Assembly (NCBI GenBank): GCA_026261815.1
Contig: JAMPIT010000174.1
Span: 11,408,001 to 11,472,000 of the forward strand
Source of the DNA: Monarcha castaneiventris obscurior
Lineage: Eukaryota; Chordata; Aves; Passeriformes; Monarchidae
Length of the DNA stretch: 64,000 bases
Reading direction: 5' to 3'
Below are positions 23,915 to 37,798 of the stretch, piece by piece. Within the stretch, counting starts at the first letter, position 1. The number at the start of each line of letters is the position of its first letter. The position numbers were made by a program, and so were the translations under genes. The notes beneath the pieces are model-generated. The model saw nothing but the letters and a program-made list of their open reading frames with translations. It was not told the origin of the DNA and did not search any database.

Positions 23915-25364
23915 CATTGGATTTGGCTTGTGCAGCTGGGATTTGTCACAGCTGGAAACCTGAGAACAACCAAGATGAAACATTGATGTTCTTGGAGAAG
24001 TCATCCTTTTATTCTAAGACTAACGGATTGCAGCCAGATGGTTCCACCCAAACAGATTAACCAGGTGAGATTGAACTCCAGGCCGTGGGGTCCAAGAAAC
24101 TCAATCAGAGGAGTAACAGTGATCACTAAATCCCATGGATGAAAAATTACAAAGAATTGACTGTGTTGATATCTTGATGTCTTGATATCTCAAATTTAAG
24201 CTTCTAAACTCTGTGAAAGAATTGCCAAATTAGCATATAAAAGAAAAAAATACTTGAGGTGAGAAAAGGTACACTTTATATCTTCTGAACAGCAAGGATC
24301 TTTTATATTAATAAAATTGAGTACTGGCTTCAGTGTTCTTGAAAATTAGTATCTTCAGCATACTTAATAGTGTGTGGAAAGTGGCAGCTGTGGGGTTGAC
24401 AGAGATCCATTTGCTGGATCAGAGTTTTCATGGTACTGGGAACTCTGGGAAAATTCCAAGTGTTTCAAGAGCTCAAAATGCTGTTTATTTCCAATGGGCA
24501 GCTCTGGATGTTGTGCTCTTTTGACACTAAGGCTACTTTTTTAACCTGTTTGAAGTCTGGAATCCCAGTGTAAACACTACTTATGTACTGAAGCATGGTT
24601 TAAGATTGGTTACAGTATGTACTTAGTGAAAAACAGAAGGTTTGGACTCAACGTCCTATTTGCATTCTCTTCTAGTATTTGTTATGGGATGTTGCTTATA
24701 AAAAATGAACAGAAAGTTAAGCATGTCTCTGAGTTTGAACCAAAGAAAGACAATTTAAATTTAATACTTTAACTTAAATTTAATTTTTAAAAGTCTCTTA
24801 AGATGATAAATCAAGCTGTAGCACAAGAAGAGTTTTCCTAAGGCAGTGGTTAAGACTGATTTCTTCTGATGAAATCTTGTCAAGACCATGCAGCAGTTGC
24901 TTAAAGTAAAGAGAAGCTGCAAAGCAAATTGTGTTAAAAGGTTGGATGAAACATGCCAGAATAGCTGTCCACTTCCAGGGCATCAAAGCACTACAGAGAA
25001 GAGCTCAGTCCCGAAAAAAGAAGGCCATAACTTTCCACAGAAATGTAATTGCTTCTTTTGAATGCTTTTTATCTTACATCCAAATTATATTAATTATTTT
25101 CAATACAGGTTACTTGCTATTAGACAGTATATTTGAAAATAATGTCATAAAGTATTTTGGTTTCCCAAGAAATAAACTATTTGTGAAGACAAAAGTTTGA
25201 TAGAAATTAGAAAAAAGACTGCTGAAAGGGGAAGAACTTAGTGACATATCAATCAAATACAGAATATGTGAATTGAGTTAGAATACCACTGAAAAGGTCT
25301 AACTAATCAGAGACTAAATTAAAACTGAAATGTGTTAAATTTGAAGTGTATGTCTTGTACAAAT

Positions 25365-25404
25365 ATATATAAGAAACATAATGCAGATTATGTTTCTTAT
25401 ATAT
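25365..25404. repeat. Perfect inverted repeat, 18-bp arms, 4-nt loop
   Basis: Left arm 25365-25382 (atatataagaaacataat) and right arm 25387-25404 are exact reverse complements around the loop gcag. Confidence 0.95.
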
Positions 25405-27113
25405 GGGGCAGATTTTTAATTCCCTATGACCTGTTCATATGAGGCAGAATAGCACTGAATTGGATTTTTTTGGTCCAGGTTGGTTCTCCTTAGTTTTCAG
25501 GAGGAAAAGTCCTGTATATTTCACATGTGACTCTAGAATGACCCATAAAAGTCACAAGCTGAGAGGAGACAAGATAGCATCTGCTTATTTACGAAGAATG
25601 ATATAAGTTGCAACTTGGGGAGTTCCTCTCAACTGCTTTCAGATTTAATTTTAGGACTCTGTGTGCTAAGAATTGGAGGACAATGAAAACAGTTAAACTT
25701 CTGATAAATATCAAAAAAGCTAATGACCCTGAGTCTCTCCTGAAACACAGAGTTCATGAAGGGGTTAGAAATATCTAAGAAATATGAAGAGAAACTTAAA
25801 AAAAAAAAGCCCTTAGTATGAAGTATGAGGAAGGCAAATAGATCAATTTTTCTAATGCTTATGAAAGATTCAGCATGTGTAAAAAACCAATAATGCAATA
25901 ATGAACGGAGGTTAGTAGAAATGTGAAAAATAAATCATACTACTTCATAATCATGCAAATGTGTCTTTTGAGACAATCATTGCCATTTACAGACAATATA
26001 GCGCATGCAAAGTCTCTTTTATTGTGCAGTAAATACACATAAGAAAAAGTTAAGGGAGCGCATACAATTTCGAACATATTCATTTCATTTACTTTCAAAC
26101 TGTCTTTATGATTTTTAAACAATTTAGAATATATTAAGTCTGAACTGACTCAAACAAAACTGATACATAATTTGCAATTATTAAGTACTCAACATCAGCT
26201 TTAACATTCTGCTGTACTTATTCAGAAGCAGCATTTTTAATTGCACTATTTATAATACATCAGAAAGGTTCCTTTCCTGAACTGAAGTGAGATAAACTCT
26301 TGTGCTTATTTGGCAGACGTGTATGGGGTGCATATAAAACCAGCTACGCTGCATAACCCACCAACAGAAGTAAAATACTTTATGCAAGTTTATTGAAGGA
26401 TGAGATTGTCTTGCACCATCCAAATGACAAATTATCTTACATAATCACAATTCTGAGTGCACAGAAGTCCACATGACAGGATGTTTTCAACAAACCATAT
26501 GTAGAATGTTATTTTGCTATCACGTTAAGCTCTATATGGTTCTAACATATAATATGTACTTAATGAACAGACTATTTCTATATAAACACAGATCTAAATT
26601 GGTGCATCGGGAGATGGAATTATCATTTTTTGTGTTCTATCATGAAATTTCATGCACATAAAATTACTGGAGTTTTTTAGAGATTTGGGAGATTATTTCC
26701 AAATCCCAACCAAAACTATTGCAAATAAGTTCAATGATTCACAGTCACTGAAGAGAGCTGCACATTAAGACTGATGACAGAGTCTGTATTGTACATGGAA
26801 TGTTCTACACAGTATCATTGAAAAGTAGACATAAACAAGTGGAAAGGAAAGTGCACAAGCAAACCAAAAGGAAAGCAAATCAACAATATAGTAGCATGCT
26901 ATAGTAGCTTAACACCATCCAGAAACTGTTAGGGTAAAATAAAAAATATCAAATAAGACAAAACAAATCAACCCCCAAAAATGTAAATACACAGAAGATG
27001 CACCAAGGAACAGAAAAAGAACAAGTCTTTGAAGTGTAACAAAAATCAGACACATGCATAGAAATGAGGATTTGCGTTGTGATAGTAAGATACCAGTCTG
27101 AGGCCTAATTTAC

Positions 27114-29322
27114 CTTCACTGTCTGACATGGCATGCTGGAAGTCATCCATGATGAAGGCTATATCTCGATCATAGCCTCGAGTCCGTGACTCCTCCCTCA
27201 TATGCTGCTGGACCTCAGGTAATGAATGGCTCGATCCAAACTGGTCCCTGGTATCTGCAGATATTGGTGGCAAGGGTCCAGCTGCTGCTCTTGCCATTCC
27301 CATTGGCTGTCCAACAGGACTGAGTGGGCTCTCCTCCTCTGAGTTCTGGGCTACTATTGGGATCCTTCCCCTGCTTTGGCTAATAGGTAGACTGGTGGGT
27401 TTAGTTCTTCCAGAAGGTGCTGCATGGCTAAAGGAAACATCTAAAGGTTCAGCTTCTTGGGCTTTCAGTCTTAAAGAAGAACTGGAAGAATCCCTTTTCA
27501 ATGACAAATCAAGCCCATATACTGAGGAGGGCCTAGATGAGGGCCTAGATCTACTACCACTGCTATAAGACTTGTCTGCTTCATCTTGTAGTGTGGATCG
27601 CATTGTTGGACCTAGTGCAGTCCCAAGGCCTGCTCCAATGGATGACGTCAGTGGTGGCCCCATGTACTTCTGTTGGTCACTGATGTTTTTTCTAAGGCCA
27701 TAAGTGATATCATCCTGAAGAAGCCTTGCCCTAGTAGTAATTCCCCCAAGTGTTGAAGTGCTAGAAGTCATATAGCTTGAATAGTCAGGCTCAAGGTCTC
27801 GGCTTTCTTGGATAGGTGAAAACTTTGTTAGTTTGGGGTCTATCAAGGCTTTCTTGTGTTTTGACTGCTTCTGGTAAAGGAGGGCTGCTGGGAGCTGCTT
27901 AGCAGCCTGTTTCTCAAGAGTAAGCCTACCTATGCTGTATTTCTCAGATTTTGGAAAATGCCTGTAGCTGCCCTCTCCGTGGTAATACTGTGACAGGCCA
28001 GCCAGATGATCAAGACTTTCTGCACCTCTACGGAATTCTTGCTTTATCTGGTGTTTCAGAAGTTTGAGCTCATAAGGGTCCTCCATTGGGTCTTCATCAG
28101 CTTTAACATAGGAATGTAACCTAGAGGAAGTCTGCAGTGGTGCTAGGAAGTCTGACACTTCTTGTGCTCTCCTGGCCTCAGTTGTGCGAAGCAGTCTATC
28201 TGTTTTGGTCAGATCTTTCTCATGGAGGCTAAAACTGGAACCAAGAGCTCCTGTTCCTTTAGTAAGTTCTCCTATATCATCAATCAGCACATAATTTCGG
28301 GGTGTATGGTGGTGGTCTATATCTGCATAGAACGAATCTGCAGATATACTTGATATAGGGCTGCTTGCTATGCTATTTCTCTCATCTAGTCCTATCCTTA
28401 AGTCCAAGGTAGAGTATTTACTGCCCAGCTGGGAAACTGCATAACTATTGTCAGTTGAAACTGGTGCTATCATGAGAGGCTGATTGCGAATTACATCATA
28501 GTTTGTTGTTATCTTAGGCTCCAAATATAATGTGGTCTGTCTTGGCTTTGGCTGTATCACCATCATCTGTGATGGGAGTTGATATGATGGCTGTTGAGAT
28601 GGTGGAGGTTGAGCCTGTGGGGTAAAGGACATAGTAGCTCCTGTTTGGAACGCTGACTGGGTCTGATAGGGAGAAACCTGCTGGTGATACAAAGGCTGCT
28701 GTTGTTGGTAATGTGACTGCTGTGTGAACTGAGTTGGTGCTTGAGTTGGCAGGGCAGGAGATGAATACTGATATTGAGCATATGGGCTTGTAGCAGGGGC
28801 AAACTGTGTTTCTGGCTGGGTTTGTGGTGGCATAAACTGGTTAAATTCTGTCTGAGGTGCCGTACGTGGTCTTTCCAAGCCATGCTGAGTTTCTATTCTG
28901 GTTGACCTGGTATTGTTAACTTCACTGTCTGACATATAATCACGTTCTTCTGCTACTCCTTGGAGATAGGCACGCTCTCTCTTTTCTCTTTCTTTTAGTA
29001 AGGCTTCTTTCCTCCTATTAATGCCCATTTCCAAGTATCTCAACTTGGCATCTATTTCTTTTTCCTCCTCATCTAGCTCTGCTTGCTTCTTCCTAAGCTT
29101 GGCTGATTCACGTTCAACCAGATCCAATTCCCTGTCTATATCCTGAAGAATTTTGGCTCTGGCCATAGTGGTGGTCCTACAAATCCTTCTCCGTGAAACT
29201 GATCCCACAGAAGTATATGGGGACTGAGTTCCTGCTGTTGCTTCCTCTGGAGGTGGATTGGGCAGAGTCCTCTTCACCTTCTTTTGAGTGCTGGATGGAG
29301 TCAGGCTTGAAGAACCTTTTGA
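27114..29322 (-). CDS. PCLO: Piccolo exon C: conserved charged coiled coil and pre-PDZ region
   Basis: Seen: the acceptor tttcttctattgcag|TCAAAAGG (AG at 29324-29323) joins phase 0 to exon B (...EGFM-SKGSS...). The donor is GAAG|gtaaat (GT at 27113-27112), phase 1. The length of 2209 nt is 736 codons plus 1. Exon residues about 55-125 (28947-29160) are a strong charged coiled coil ([17 protein letters not shown], then [17 protein letters not shown]). A Gln/Tyr/Pro-rich stretch follows (about 28600-28800). Beyond it are conserved blocks such as [38 protein letters not shown] and [17 protein letters not shown]. Known: in Bassoon and Piccolo this coiled coil is among the most conserved parts and interacts with other active-zone scaffolds such as ELKS/CAST proteins. 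The Ser/Arg-rich and KRDSS sequences are plausible kinase targets (inference). The frame to the right of 29322 (MFLLLQ) and to the left of 27114 is intron. Confidence 0.96.
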
Positions 29323-29679
29323 CTGCAATAGAAGAAACAAGACTGCATCACTATTCTGGAGGGAAATTAATCACAAGTTTTTTTAAATTTTTCAGGGTAT
29401 GGCTTTATAACTTAACCACATACTTTCCTTTAGACAGAGAAAATGTTGTATCTGTGATTAAGCAGCAGAAAATGGCAAGGAAATGGGCCATCAGTCTGCT
29501 AAAAATGAGCAATCTAGCACAAAATAAGAGTGATACTCACTAGGACTTTGTTTAGACTAAGACTAAAAAATCAATCTTATGGTCTTAAAATTGAATCAAT
29601 GGTAATTTAAGAGCTTTTTTTTTAAATTTCTGCATGCTTATACATGAACATACTCAATGTATATGTGTGGGGGAGGGAA

Positions 29680-29762
29680 ATATATATATACATACACCTC
29701 CCTATTTAATTTAATAAAAAATCTGTATAAGTGTACTTCTATATACTGTATATATATATATA
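29680..29762. repeat. Two TA-dinucleotide runs
   Basis: (TA)n at about 29680-29690 and 29747-29762 in AT-rich intron sequence. Confidence 0.85.
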
Positions 29763-32700
29763 TTCATATCTAAATTATGTATACTCTGTACAGTCAAATA
29801 GATGACTGAGCCAGACACTGAGTGCATACCCATAAGCTATAACTTGTACTGAAATCCAGACAACAAAGCAGAACTTTCTAGTGACAAGACAGGTAGTTCT
29901 TGAATGATCTTGTAATTTTTGCCTCATATCTGATGCTAAATATATATATATTTTCAGGAGATTTCCTTGTGCCTTACAAAACTGGTACAAGCGTTCTTCA
30001 GTTCACTGAAGACTTTCATAAATGAAATTTGTTCCAGTTAGAAAGCTACAGTTTAAAACTTAAAAAAAATTAAGCGATATAAAAATTATTGCAATTTAAT
30101 TCTGTCCAGATGTCCAGACTTCCTCAGAGTTAATGGCAGAAAAGTGATTCATCCTGATGTGGAACTATCTACCTTAAGCTGATAAATAATTCTTTTTGAG
30201 GTGCCAATCTCCCTTCACCAGCTAAGAAAGTAGAAAATACAACTGGTTAAATGCAATTTATTTTGCACCCTAAAGTACTAATGTTTTTGAATTTTATTTT
30301 TAGTTTTGAAATTAGGCTCCTATGCAATGTACACAGATTAAAAAGCAGGACCTGAATGGTTTTGAAACGGTATCCTATCTCCTTAGTAACTTTTTACTAA
30401 TTTTGCCTTATCAAAGGAAAAGAGATTGATCTACACGCATACACTGAAATAAAAGAAAAATCACCTCGGCCATTACAGAATGCAGACATATTAATACCAA
30501 CATATGGAAACATTTTAGCCCAGTTTAATAAGGGAATAATAAAAAACAATACTGATCAAATTGGCACTCCTGCCTCTGCAGGCAAGAACAGCATTTCTGA
30601 AAGCAATACATGTTTTTAATTAAAAATGACATTTCTTTTGAAATAAATGCTGCTTCATTCAGATAAGATATCAATAAGATTAATTTTGAGTAGGAGTTTA
30701 TAAATCAGTATTTTCTCAGTTTATTTTAATATGGCATCAACAAACTGTACAAGTTTTTAAGAAGTGTTGACAATCCCCTTTTGCTGCACCCCTGTAACCT
30801 AACTTTAACACAATAATCAACACATGGTTTGCCATAGATCTTTAAGGAAACATTCACTATCTTTTCAAGTGCCATTTAAGCTCTTTTATTCTCTTCATCT
30901 AAATTCCATCAACTTTTGCATGTTTCAGATTTCAATAAAAGCAATTTAATATTTTCAGCTTCCTGTGGCCATTTCACAAACCCATGTTGTGCCAACAAAT
31001 CATAGGAACTAATTTTCTCTTGCTCAGTGTGTACTTATAAGCAAAGATAAATTAATCATCTACAGTAGGTCTAGTTGGCTAATGATTTATATTGTAAAAT
31101 CAGTGTAATACCACTGTTATTTCCCCCTCCTGAACTGAAATAGGAATCACAGATGGTGAAGCAGTCACAGATGGTCACTGCTATTGGGAAGCGCTATTAA
31201 TAGCACAGTCATTAAAAGCTCTACAATACTTTATGGAATTAATATTTTCAGATGATAATTAAGTTGCTGATGCATAAATCAAATTGTCAGATACATTTTA
31301 TCAAAAAACACCCATATTTTGTTTATAGGTCTTTCTGTATATAAAGAAACAGACTAACAGATATTATAGCAAATACCACTTGCTTTTAAAAAAGCATTGA
31401 TAACCTCTAGTTCTCAGCTACTATTCTCACAAAAGGCATCTTAATAACTTTTACTTGATATTTATGTTGGGACAAGAAAAAAGTATTTTAGTACTGTGAC
31501 AAAATGTGTGCCTTTTTCTTCTTCTTCCTCGATATTTTGATCATCAGTTATATTAGCATGCTCCCTTGGAACTGGCTTAGTATGTTGAAGGGAAGTTCAA
31601 CTGCAGTATTTTGACAGATAACTTTAAAGTGGCTGTTATTAGATTTTGCATTTCCTTTGAATTTGTTAAATAGCATGTAAAAAAAAGACAAGCTAGGGCT
31701 GAGCTTTGCCAAATTCTCATCTTTTTATCAATAAGAATTGGGAGTGGAAAGGAGTAATTCTGCTGTCTAGTCCTATCCCTGTATTTTCGGTCCTCGTCCC
31801 ACATTTATAATGTTACGCTCATTTTACATTTGAAATACCCAAAGAAAAGATGGGGCAGAAACCTTCATGAGACCACTCTGGAGCCACATAAACCTATCAA
31901 ATACAAGCAGGCATTCTTAGATCTTACAACTATTGGTTAAAGATTAAGTTAGATGTCAGACAGGCGACCTTAGCAAGCTCTCTGACTGAATAACCAATGA
32001 AGTGTTCTGCTATATTTTATCATGCTTTTCATCTTAATTCTAATCAGTTTACTTTTAGCTATGTATTAGCATCCTCACTAATTTTTAAAAATAATTTTTT
32101 GTCTAACAAATGATCACTCTAAATGTTGACTGTAACTTTCAAAAACTAGAAGTAAATTATTCTGTTTTTCGTTTTAACATGACGTTCATACAAATGTTAT
32201 TACTTTATTGCTGACCCTTGTATAATTTTACATTACTCTGGGATATCCCTTCAGGATGGACTTCATGGTAATCAGATCTGCATCTGAGGAAAAGCTGACC
32301 TTGTTAAAATAAGGCCAAAGCTCTTGCTTGAAGTAAAGCTACAGAGATGTTCTCCTCAATACTACAAACTAAAGAAGTGAGGAACAAAATATCTTCCCCT
32401 TCCACCACCACTCCTTAGGCCAAAGAAAGTTTTGAAATAAACATAGGAGAAAGTCTTCTGAGTCTTGCAGTTCAGTGACAACATCACAGTAAGGAAGTGA
32501 AAACACTGAGCTGAAGGCTGCATGCAAACAGATGTAGCAAAACTTTCCTTTTCTGCCTTGCCACTACACATTAGGCTTGATGTGAGTTATCGTCTGAGTT
32601 AGAATTTATAGAGGTCATCTGGACAAAGGCTTGTGAACCCTGTTAACTTGTGCGGTGACTTTGGAATAACTCCTTTGCAATGACCATCCTGTTCCTTGCA

Positions 32701-34875
32701 AAGATTTCTAAAAATACCTTCTTCTATCTATTTTCATCTCTTTTAATTTGATGTCATTGTTGAAAAAGCCAGTAAGACTCTGACCCACTACAAGAATTAG
32801 TCAAGTACTAGAAAATACTAATATGTTCTGCTGCTTTTTATCTGTTTTAAAGAGATAGTTTACTTTGGGGGGCAGAATGGCTCAGGATACATGGGTAGAA
32901 TTTCTACCTCTAAACACTGTGTTTGATTCTAGCTAGGCAATCTTTCTCATCTTCTCCTCAAATGAGTTTTTGAACATGATCTGCTGCTCTCCATTCAGGT
33001 AGCCATGCTTGGATATTAGTTTCAGTTGCTCAGAAACTCAGCTTTCACACTTAAGCATACAACTCTTTCAGACTTGCATGTTTTGAATTTTACTTGTAAT
33101 AATGTAATCCTTATTATTCACTCCTCTTATAAAATTTTCTGTGATCACAACACAAACAAACTTCAACTTCTTCGGTCCTCTTTAGAGCTGACGAAACAGA
33201 CCTGCACTTATATATATTTTTTTTGTATAAGTAAGGAAAAATCCTGAAAATAATATATACAATATGCATTTGCAGAAGCCAATTACAATTGTGATGTCAG
33301 CATCTTATTAGTTTTCCATCACCAGACTCTCTGTGTAATAGACATGGTGATGTCATGCCACTACAGTCTGTGGTGCTGTGAAAAGCAAAGGTAAAGTGGA
33401 TTACAGATGAGGCTGCTCCTCTGCCACAGTCCCCAGAAGACTCAACAGCATGGTGAAAATCCTGTTCTATACTGTAAAAGAACAAAAAATCACCCTCTGC
33501 AGGGCTAGGTTTCCTGACACATTTTATGCTGATTTGCAACAGACTTGAACTGTCACCAGAAAGTTGGCTGTATCCTGATTTTTCTGCTACCAGAAAAAAA
33601 AAATGCAAATAATAATTTTTTCTTCAAACAAGGACCATGCAGTCAATAAACTTGCTCAGAAAACTTATGACTAGCATCAGGTTGAGAGATGAATGCTGGT
33701 GTGTTAAATGAAATTACTGGGAATAAACTGTTTTCATTGGTTAAGATGTCAGGTGGTGGGATAGAAGTTACTCTCCCATTCAGAAAAAAAAATCACCTAA
33801 GCTTGGGAGCAATGCATACTGTCAAGGTGAAGCCTGTCCTGTAGCTCACTTTCTAGCTCTCACATCTTGGATTTTTCATGTAACACAAACCTTCCCAAAT
33901 CCAACCCCTCCAAAGCCCGAAAACACACAGTTAAAATTACAATTGTAGCACAGCTGTTCTACTTATAAAGGGTTGGAACGTGTTACTCACTATTACAGCA
34001 TGTGCTCTTCATTGTTAGAAATGTGTCAGAAATTTTGGCAATTCATTATTTTAAATATTTAATTTACTACAGAGAATCCATGAAAATCTGTTATCAGTCA
34101 TTAAAGATTTCTCGGTAATTTAACGGTATCTTTAAAATTGCTTGCAAATGAGACCTAACTCCTAAAGATCCTAACATAATACACTAGTATTAGATTACTT
34201 CATTCTAAGTATGGAATCCTTAACTACATCATCTTACAGGTGCAGAGGTTCTGAACGATGTTTTTTAACTTGTCCTGTGCAAAGAATGTTTCTCATGTAA
34301 GTTTTTATGGACACTTCTGGACTTTATATCTATTATGTGGTAACTGCTGATGAGAAGGGATTAACAAAAATTAGAGCAAGAATATTGAGAAACTTCTCTA
34401 CACTAAGGCTGACATAGGGGCACTTCTACTGCATGAAGAACCACAGAGGGTGGGAACCCTCCAGTGAAGACATCAGGTTAAGGGAAGCAGATGAGTTGTG
34501 TACGGTAAGGAAAATATACAGAACCATGCATTTAATAAAAGCTGATCTCATCAGCAGTGCTGAGAATGGAGTAATATATGCTCTGAACAAATTCTAACCA
34601 ATAGTAAAACCTTATCATACAACCAGTACTGCCTTGGCTTGTGTGCCACTGCTGGTAAGGGTAGTGGAAGATTAATTCGATGAGCTGAATTTGGTCTTGT
34701 ATCTGGGACTGAAATGCCCTGCTTCATGAGTAATATACTAGAGTTTTCCTTTAATGGAACTCTTGTCTTTTTCTTTTCTGAAAGTATGTTGCTCTGGGGA
34801 CTGAGCAGTCAGGCAGAAAACTAGTTTCTAAATCACTACACAGCAGCACTCAGATGAGCCTGATTTTCTGTCTTG

Positions 34876-34920
34876 TTTTTTGTTTTTTGGTTGGTTTTGG
34901 TTTTTTGGGTTTTTTTTTCC
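34876..34920. repeat. T/G-rich low-complexity run
   Basis: TTTTTGG / TTGGTTTT units ending in a T run. Confidence 0.85.
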
Positions 34921-37783
34921 TCTCCTTTGGAGGCCTCTAAAGACAAATTTCTTTTCTGTTAACACCAATATACAATTTTTAGAACTAGTCTATTCCAAAA
35001 CATTAAGAATTTTTGCTTTCCTTCATGTCAGTCAGAGTCATTCATTTCTCAGACAAGCACTTTTGTACTTTCCATCCCCTTACTCCTTTCATTTTCTCTG
35101 TGAAATTGTTTGAAATTGCCATTTCCACTTCAAATGCAAGGGGGACAGCAGAGTGCACTTCCTAAGAGCTGACGTGACGTGAGATATCAACTTCTTTCCT
35201 CCATTAAACACATAAAAGCCCATATGCTTCTTTTGATCTTGAGGGGAGAAGGGAGAAATTCAAAGGAAATTTGATATGCAAACTACAGACAGATGTGGCT
35301 CTTACACTGTGATTTTCAAAGGGATCTAAATCTACATTTCATCTACTTTATTAGAGCAGATGCAATAGTTGTTCCCAGTTGTTTGCACAGAAGACAGTTT
35401 TACACAGACTAACTGATTTGTGATTCATTTGGAACAGGACTGACAAATTTGCCAGTAAAGGGTAGTGGGGCAATTCCCATCTCAATTTCTAAAAATTAGA
35501 AATAGCAGTTTAAATCAGCAGTAATACATTAATGAAAAATCAGTTTGTGAGAAAAAATGAAATCTAGTGTTCTGAAACTTTGATCTAAATAGTATAATTG
35601 GAATAACATTACATGTATGTGCATTATAAAGATTTTAGACAACATACACATTATTCACAAGCTTACATTTTAATTCCCTTACATGTACAGATCATATCTA
35701 TAGTCTTCTTTTTCTGCTCACCGAAGACAGTGCTTTTTCCCAATTACCTAAGTACAATTCACCACTTTTTATAATTTTTTTTCTTTCATTGCTTAATCCT
35801 TATGCAAAAGGGAAACATTTCTGGATAACTCACAGTACCGTTACCTTCAAAACTCATTATTTTCTTTTTTATTCTTAATTTCTTTTCCCCTCTGCTGTCC
35901 TTTGCTATTTATCTTTGCAACCATACTACTTGTCTTTGCAAGGTGTACTGGGATAGGAGTTTATGTGAGAGATTCCTTGTACAATTATATTTAATGTATA
36001 CAGAAGTACAGGTATCTCTGTTACTTTGCAACAGGGAAGTCTCTGGCAGATTGATTCAGACAATGGGCATCTGTCAAGCCAACAGAAAGAGTGAAATTGT
36101 CAGAGTTGAGTACTCCTTCTGCACTGAAATCTCTTTACCCAGTGGGCTCAATATTTTCCCCACTATTCAATCTCTGAAAAAAGGAGAGAAGGAAAAATAT
36201 GAAAAAGGAAGGGAAAGCGGGAAAGGAGAGTAGAAGGGGGAAATCCTGTCCTCAAACCAGAGGAACATGGTCAGAATTTCTTTTCTGAATGACAAATACA
36301 GATTTCATACTTTGCTGTAAAAGGCTTGAAAATATTGCAGGAAATGTACAGTTGCTATGTAGGCAATACCTACTGATGCTTCCTAAATGCTTGTCTTTAT
36401 TTGTTTTGTACTAAGATATGTTAAATATTCTCAGGTATTTTATTTATATATCAATATACTAAAAACTATTGAGGGACTTCACAGAAAGAAAATACTATTC
36501 TACCCTTGTTGCAATACTGTGTTTTCAGTATCAACTCTGACAGCTAAAGTACTACAGCTATAGTCCAGGGCCAAAGCCTGATAAAGAATTTAAAACAAAT
36601 CCCTTTGTCTGTGAACTAAAATCTTTCCTCATTTGCTAATTACTTTTAAGAAGATATCTAAATTTTATTTAAAAGAAAAAAGGAACAAAATGATGGATTT
36701 TTCTACACACCATCTTTGATGTGACTCAGGAAAGTTTTTGAAGAGGAGATTTTCTAAGCATATTCTACTTTGACAACCCAAAAGATTATGATATAAATGA
36801 AAAAACAGAGGACAAAGTATATAGGAGTCTGTGTATTACATAACAGTAACTTGAACAGGAGAAAAATTCACTATGGAGAAGTAAAAATAGCCAAACTAGA
36901 ATTCCTCTGAGGTAGGTGCTTAACAAGACAAGGCCTGTAGATTCATGGTGACTACGTACAATACTATAACATTGCATACTACACTACAACATAATTAGTG
37001 TTTCTTATCAGTCATCACTTCTTTTTCTCCCTTCTGTAGTTTCACTGACAGTTTGAAAGGCATTTTACATAAATACAGAACCAAAAACACTCAGAGCTTC
37101 TCTGCCTTATCTGTTATCAAAACTTATCAAAAGTTCTATGATGTGGATGGACAATTTGATGCCTGTGATAAAATAAGATGCACATATTACTTGCACATGA
37201 TGAGCCCTGTCTCCAACACAACCCATTTTTGCATTTAACTAATAACAAAGAACTGTACCTTAGTAATGTGTTTCAATTCAGAGGCAATGTGATTCTGCCA
37301 TTGGTAATTGAAACAAGCTATATTAAAGGGTATTGTACCAAAATACTGTTAGCTACTTGAGGCAGTAGAGAAAGGCAACTTTTTCTTCAAATAATAAAAT
37401 TCTTGAAATAAATCTTTCTGCATTTAATGAAACAGCCTTAGCATGGGCTCATTCAGTAATAGTAATCAATAATACACTGTTTCTCATTATGTAACACACA
37501 AATCATTATGTGCCATACCCCTCAGTCAGAATAATACATTTTACTTGAAACTCAGGTCTCATCTGTGGAAAATTTTACTGGATTATAAAGAATATTTTCC
37601 CAGTAAATGAGAATATACTTTAATTTTTTTTCCTTTGCAATCCAACTGAGAATCCTGGCCAGAAAATACTTGTGAGAAAAATTCAGAACAGTTTATACTT
37701 ATCAGTATGATATGCATATGCTGAATTAGCACCATCTGTTTTCAACAGATATGAGGCTACTTTGCAAACTTTCAGCTACAATT

Positions 37784-37798
37784 AAAAAAAAAAAAAAA
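37784..37798. repeat. Poly-A run (15 bp)
   Basis: Uninterrupted A run on the plus strand in the intron. Confidence 0.9.

Larger units (their letters stand above)
21995..27113 (-). other. PCLO: PCLO intron between exons C and D (5.1 kb)
   Basis: The intron is bounded by GAAG|gtaaat and ttcaaag|CCTAT. It is AT-rich, with a 21-bp poly-T run (23790-23810), a CA-rich microsatellite (23879-23914) and a perfect inverted repeat (25365-25404). No transposon or extra exon was recognised. Confidence 0.85.

Noticed and set aside
29193..29543. 116-codon plus-strand frame over the exon C acceptor
   Set aside because: Antisense to exon C and its intron; no domain.
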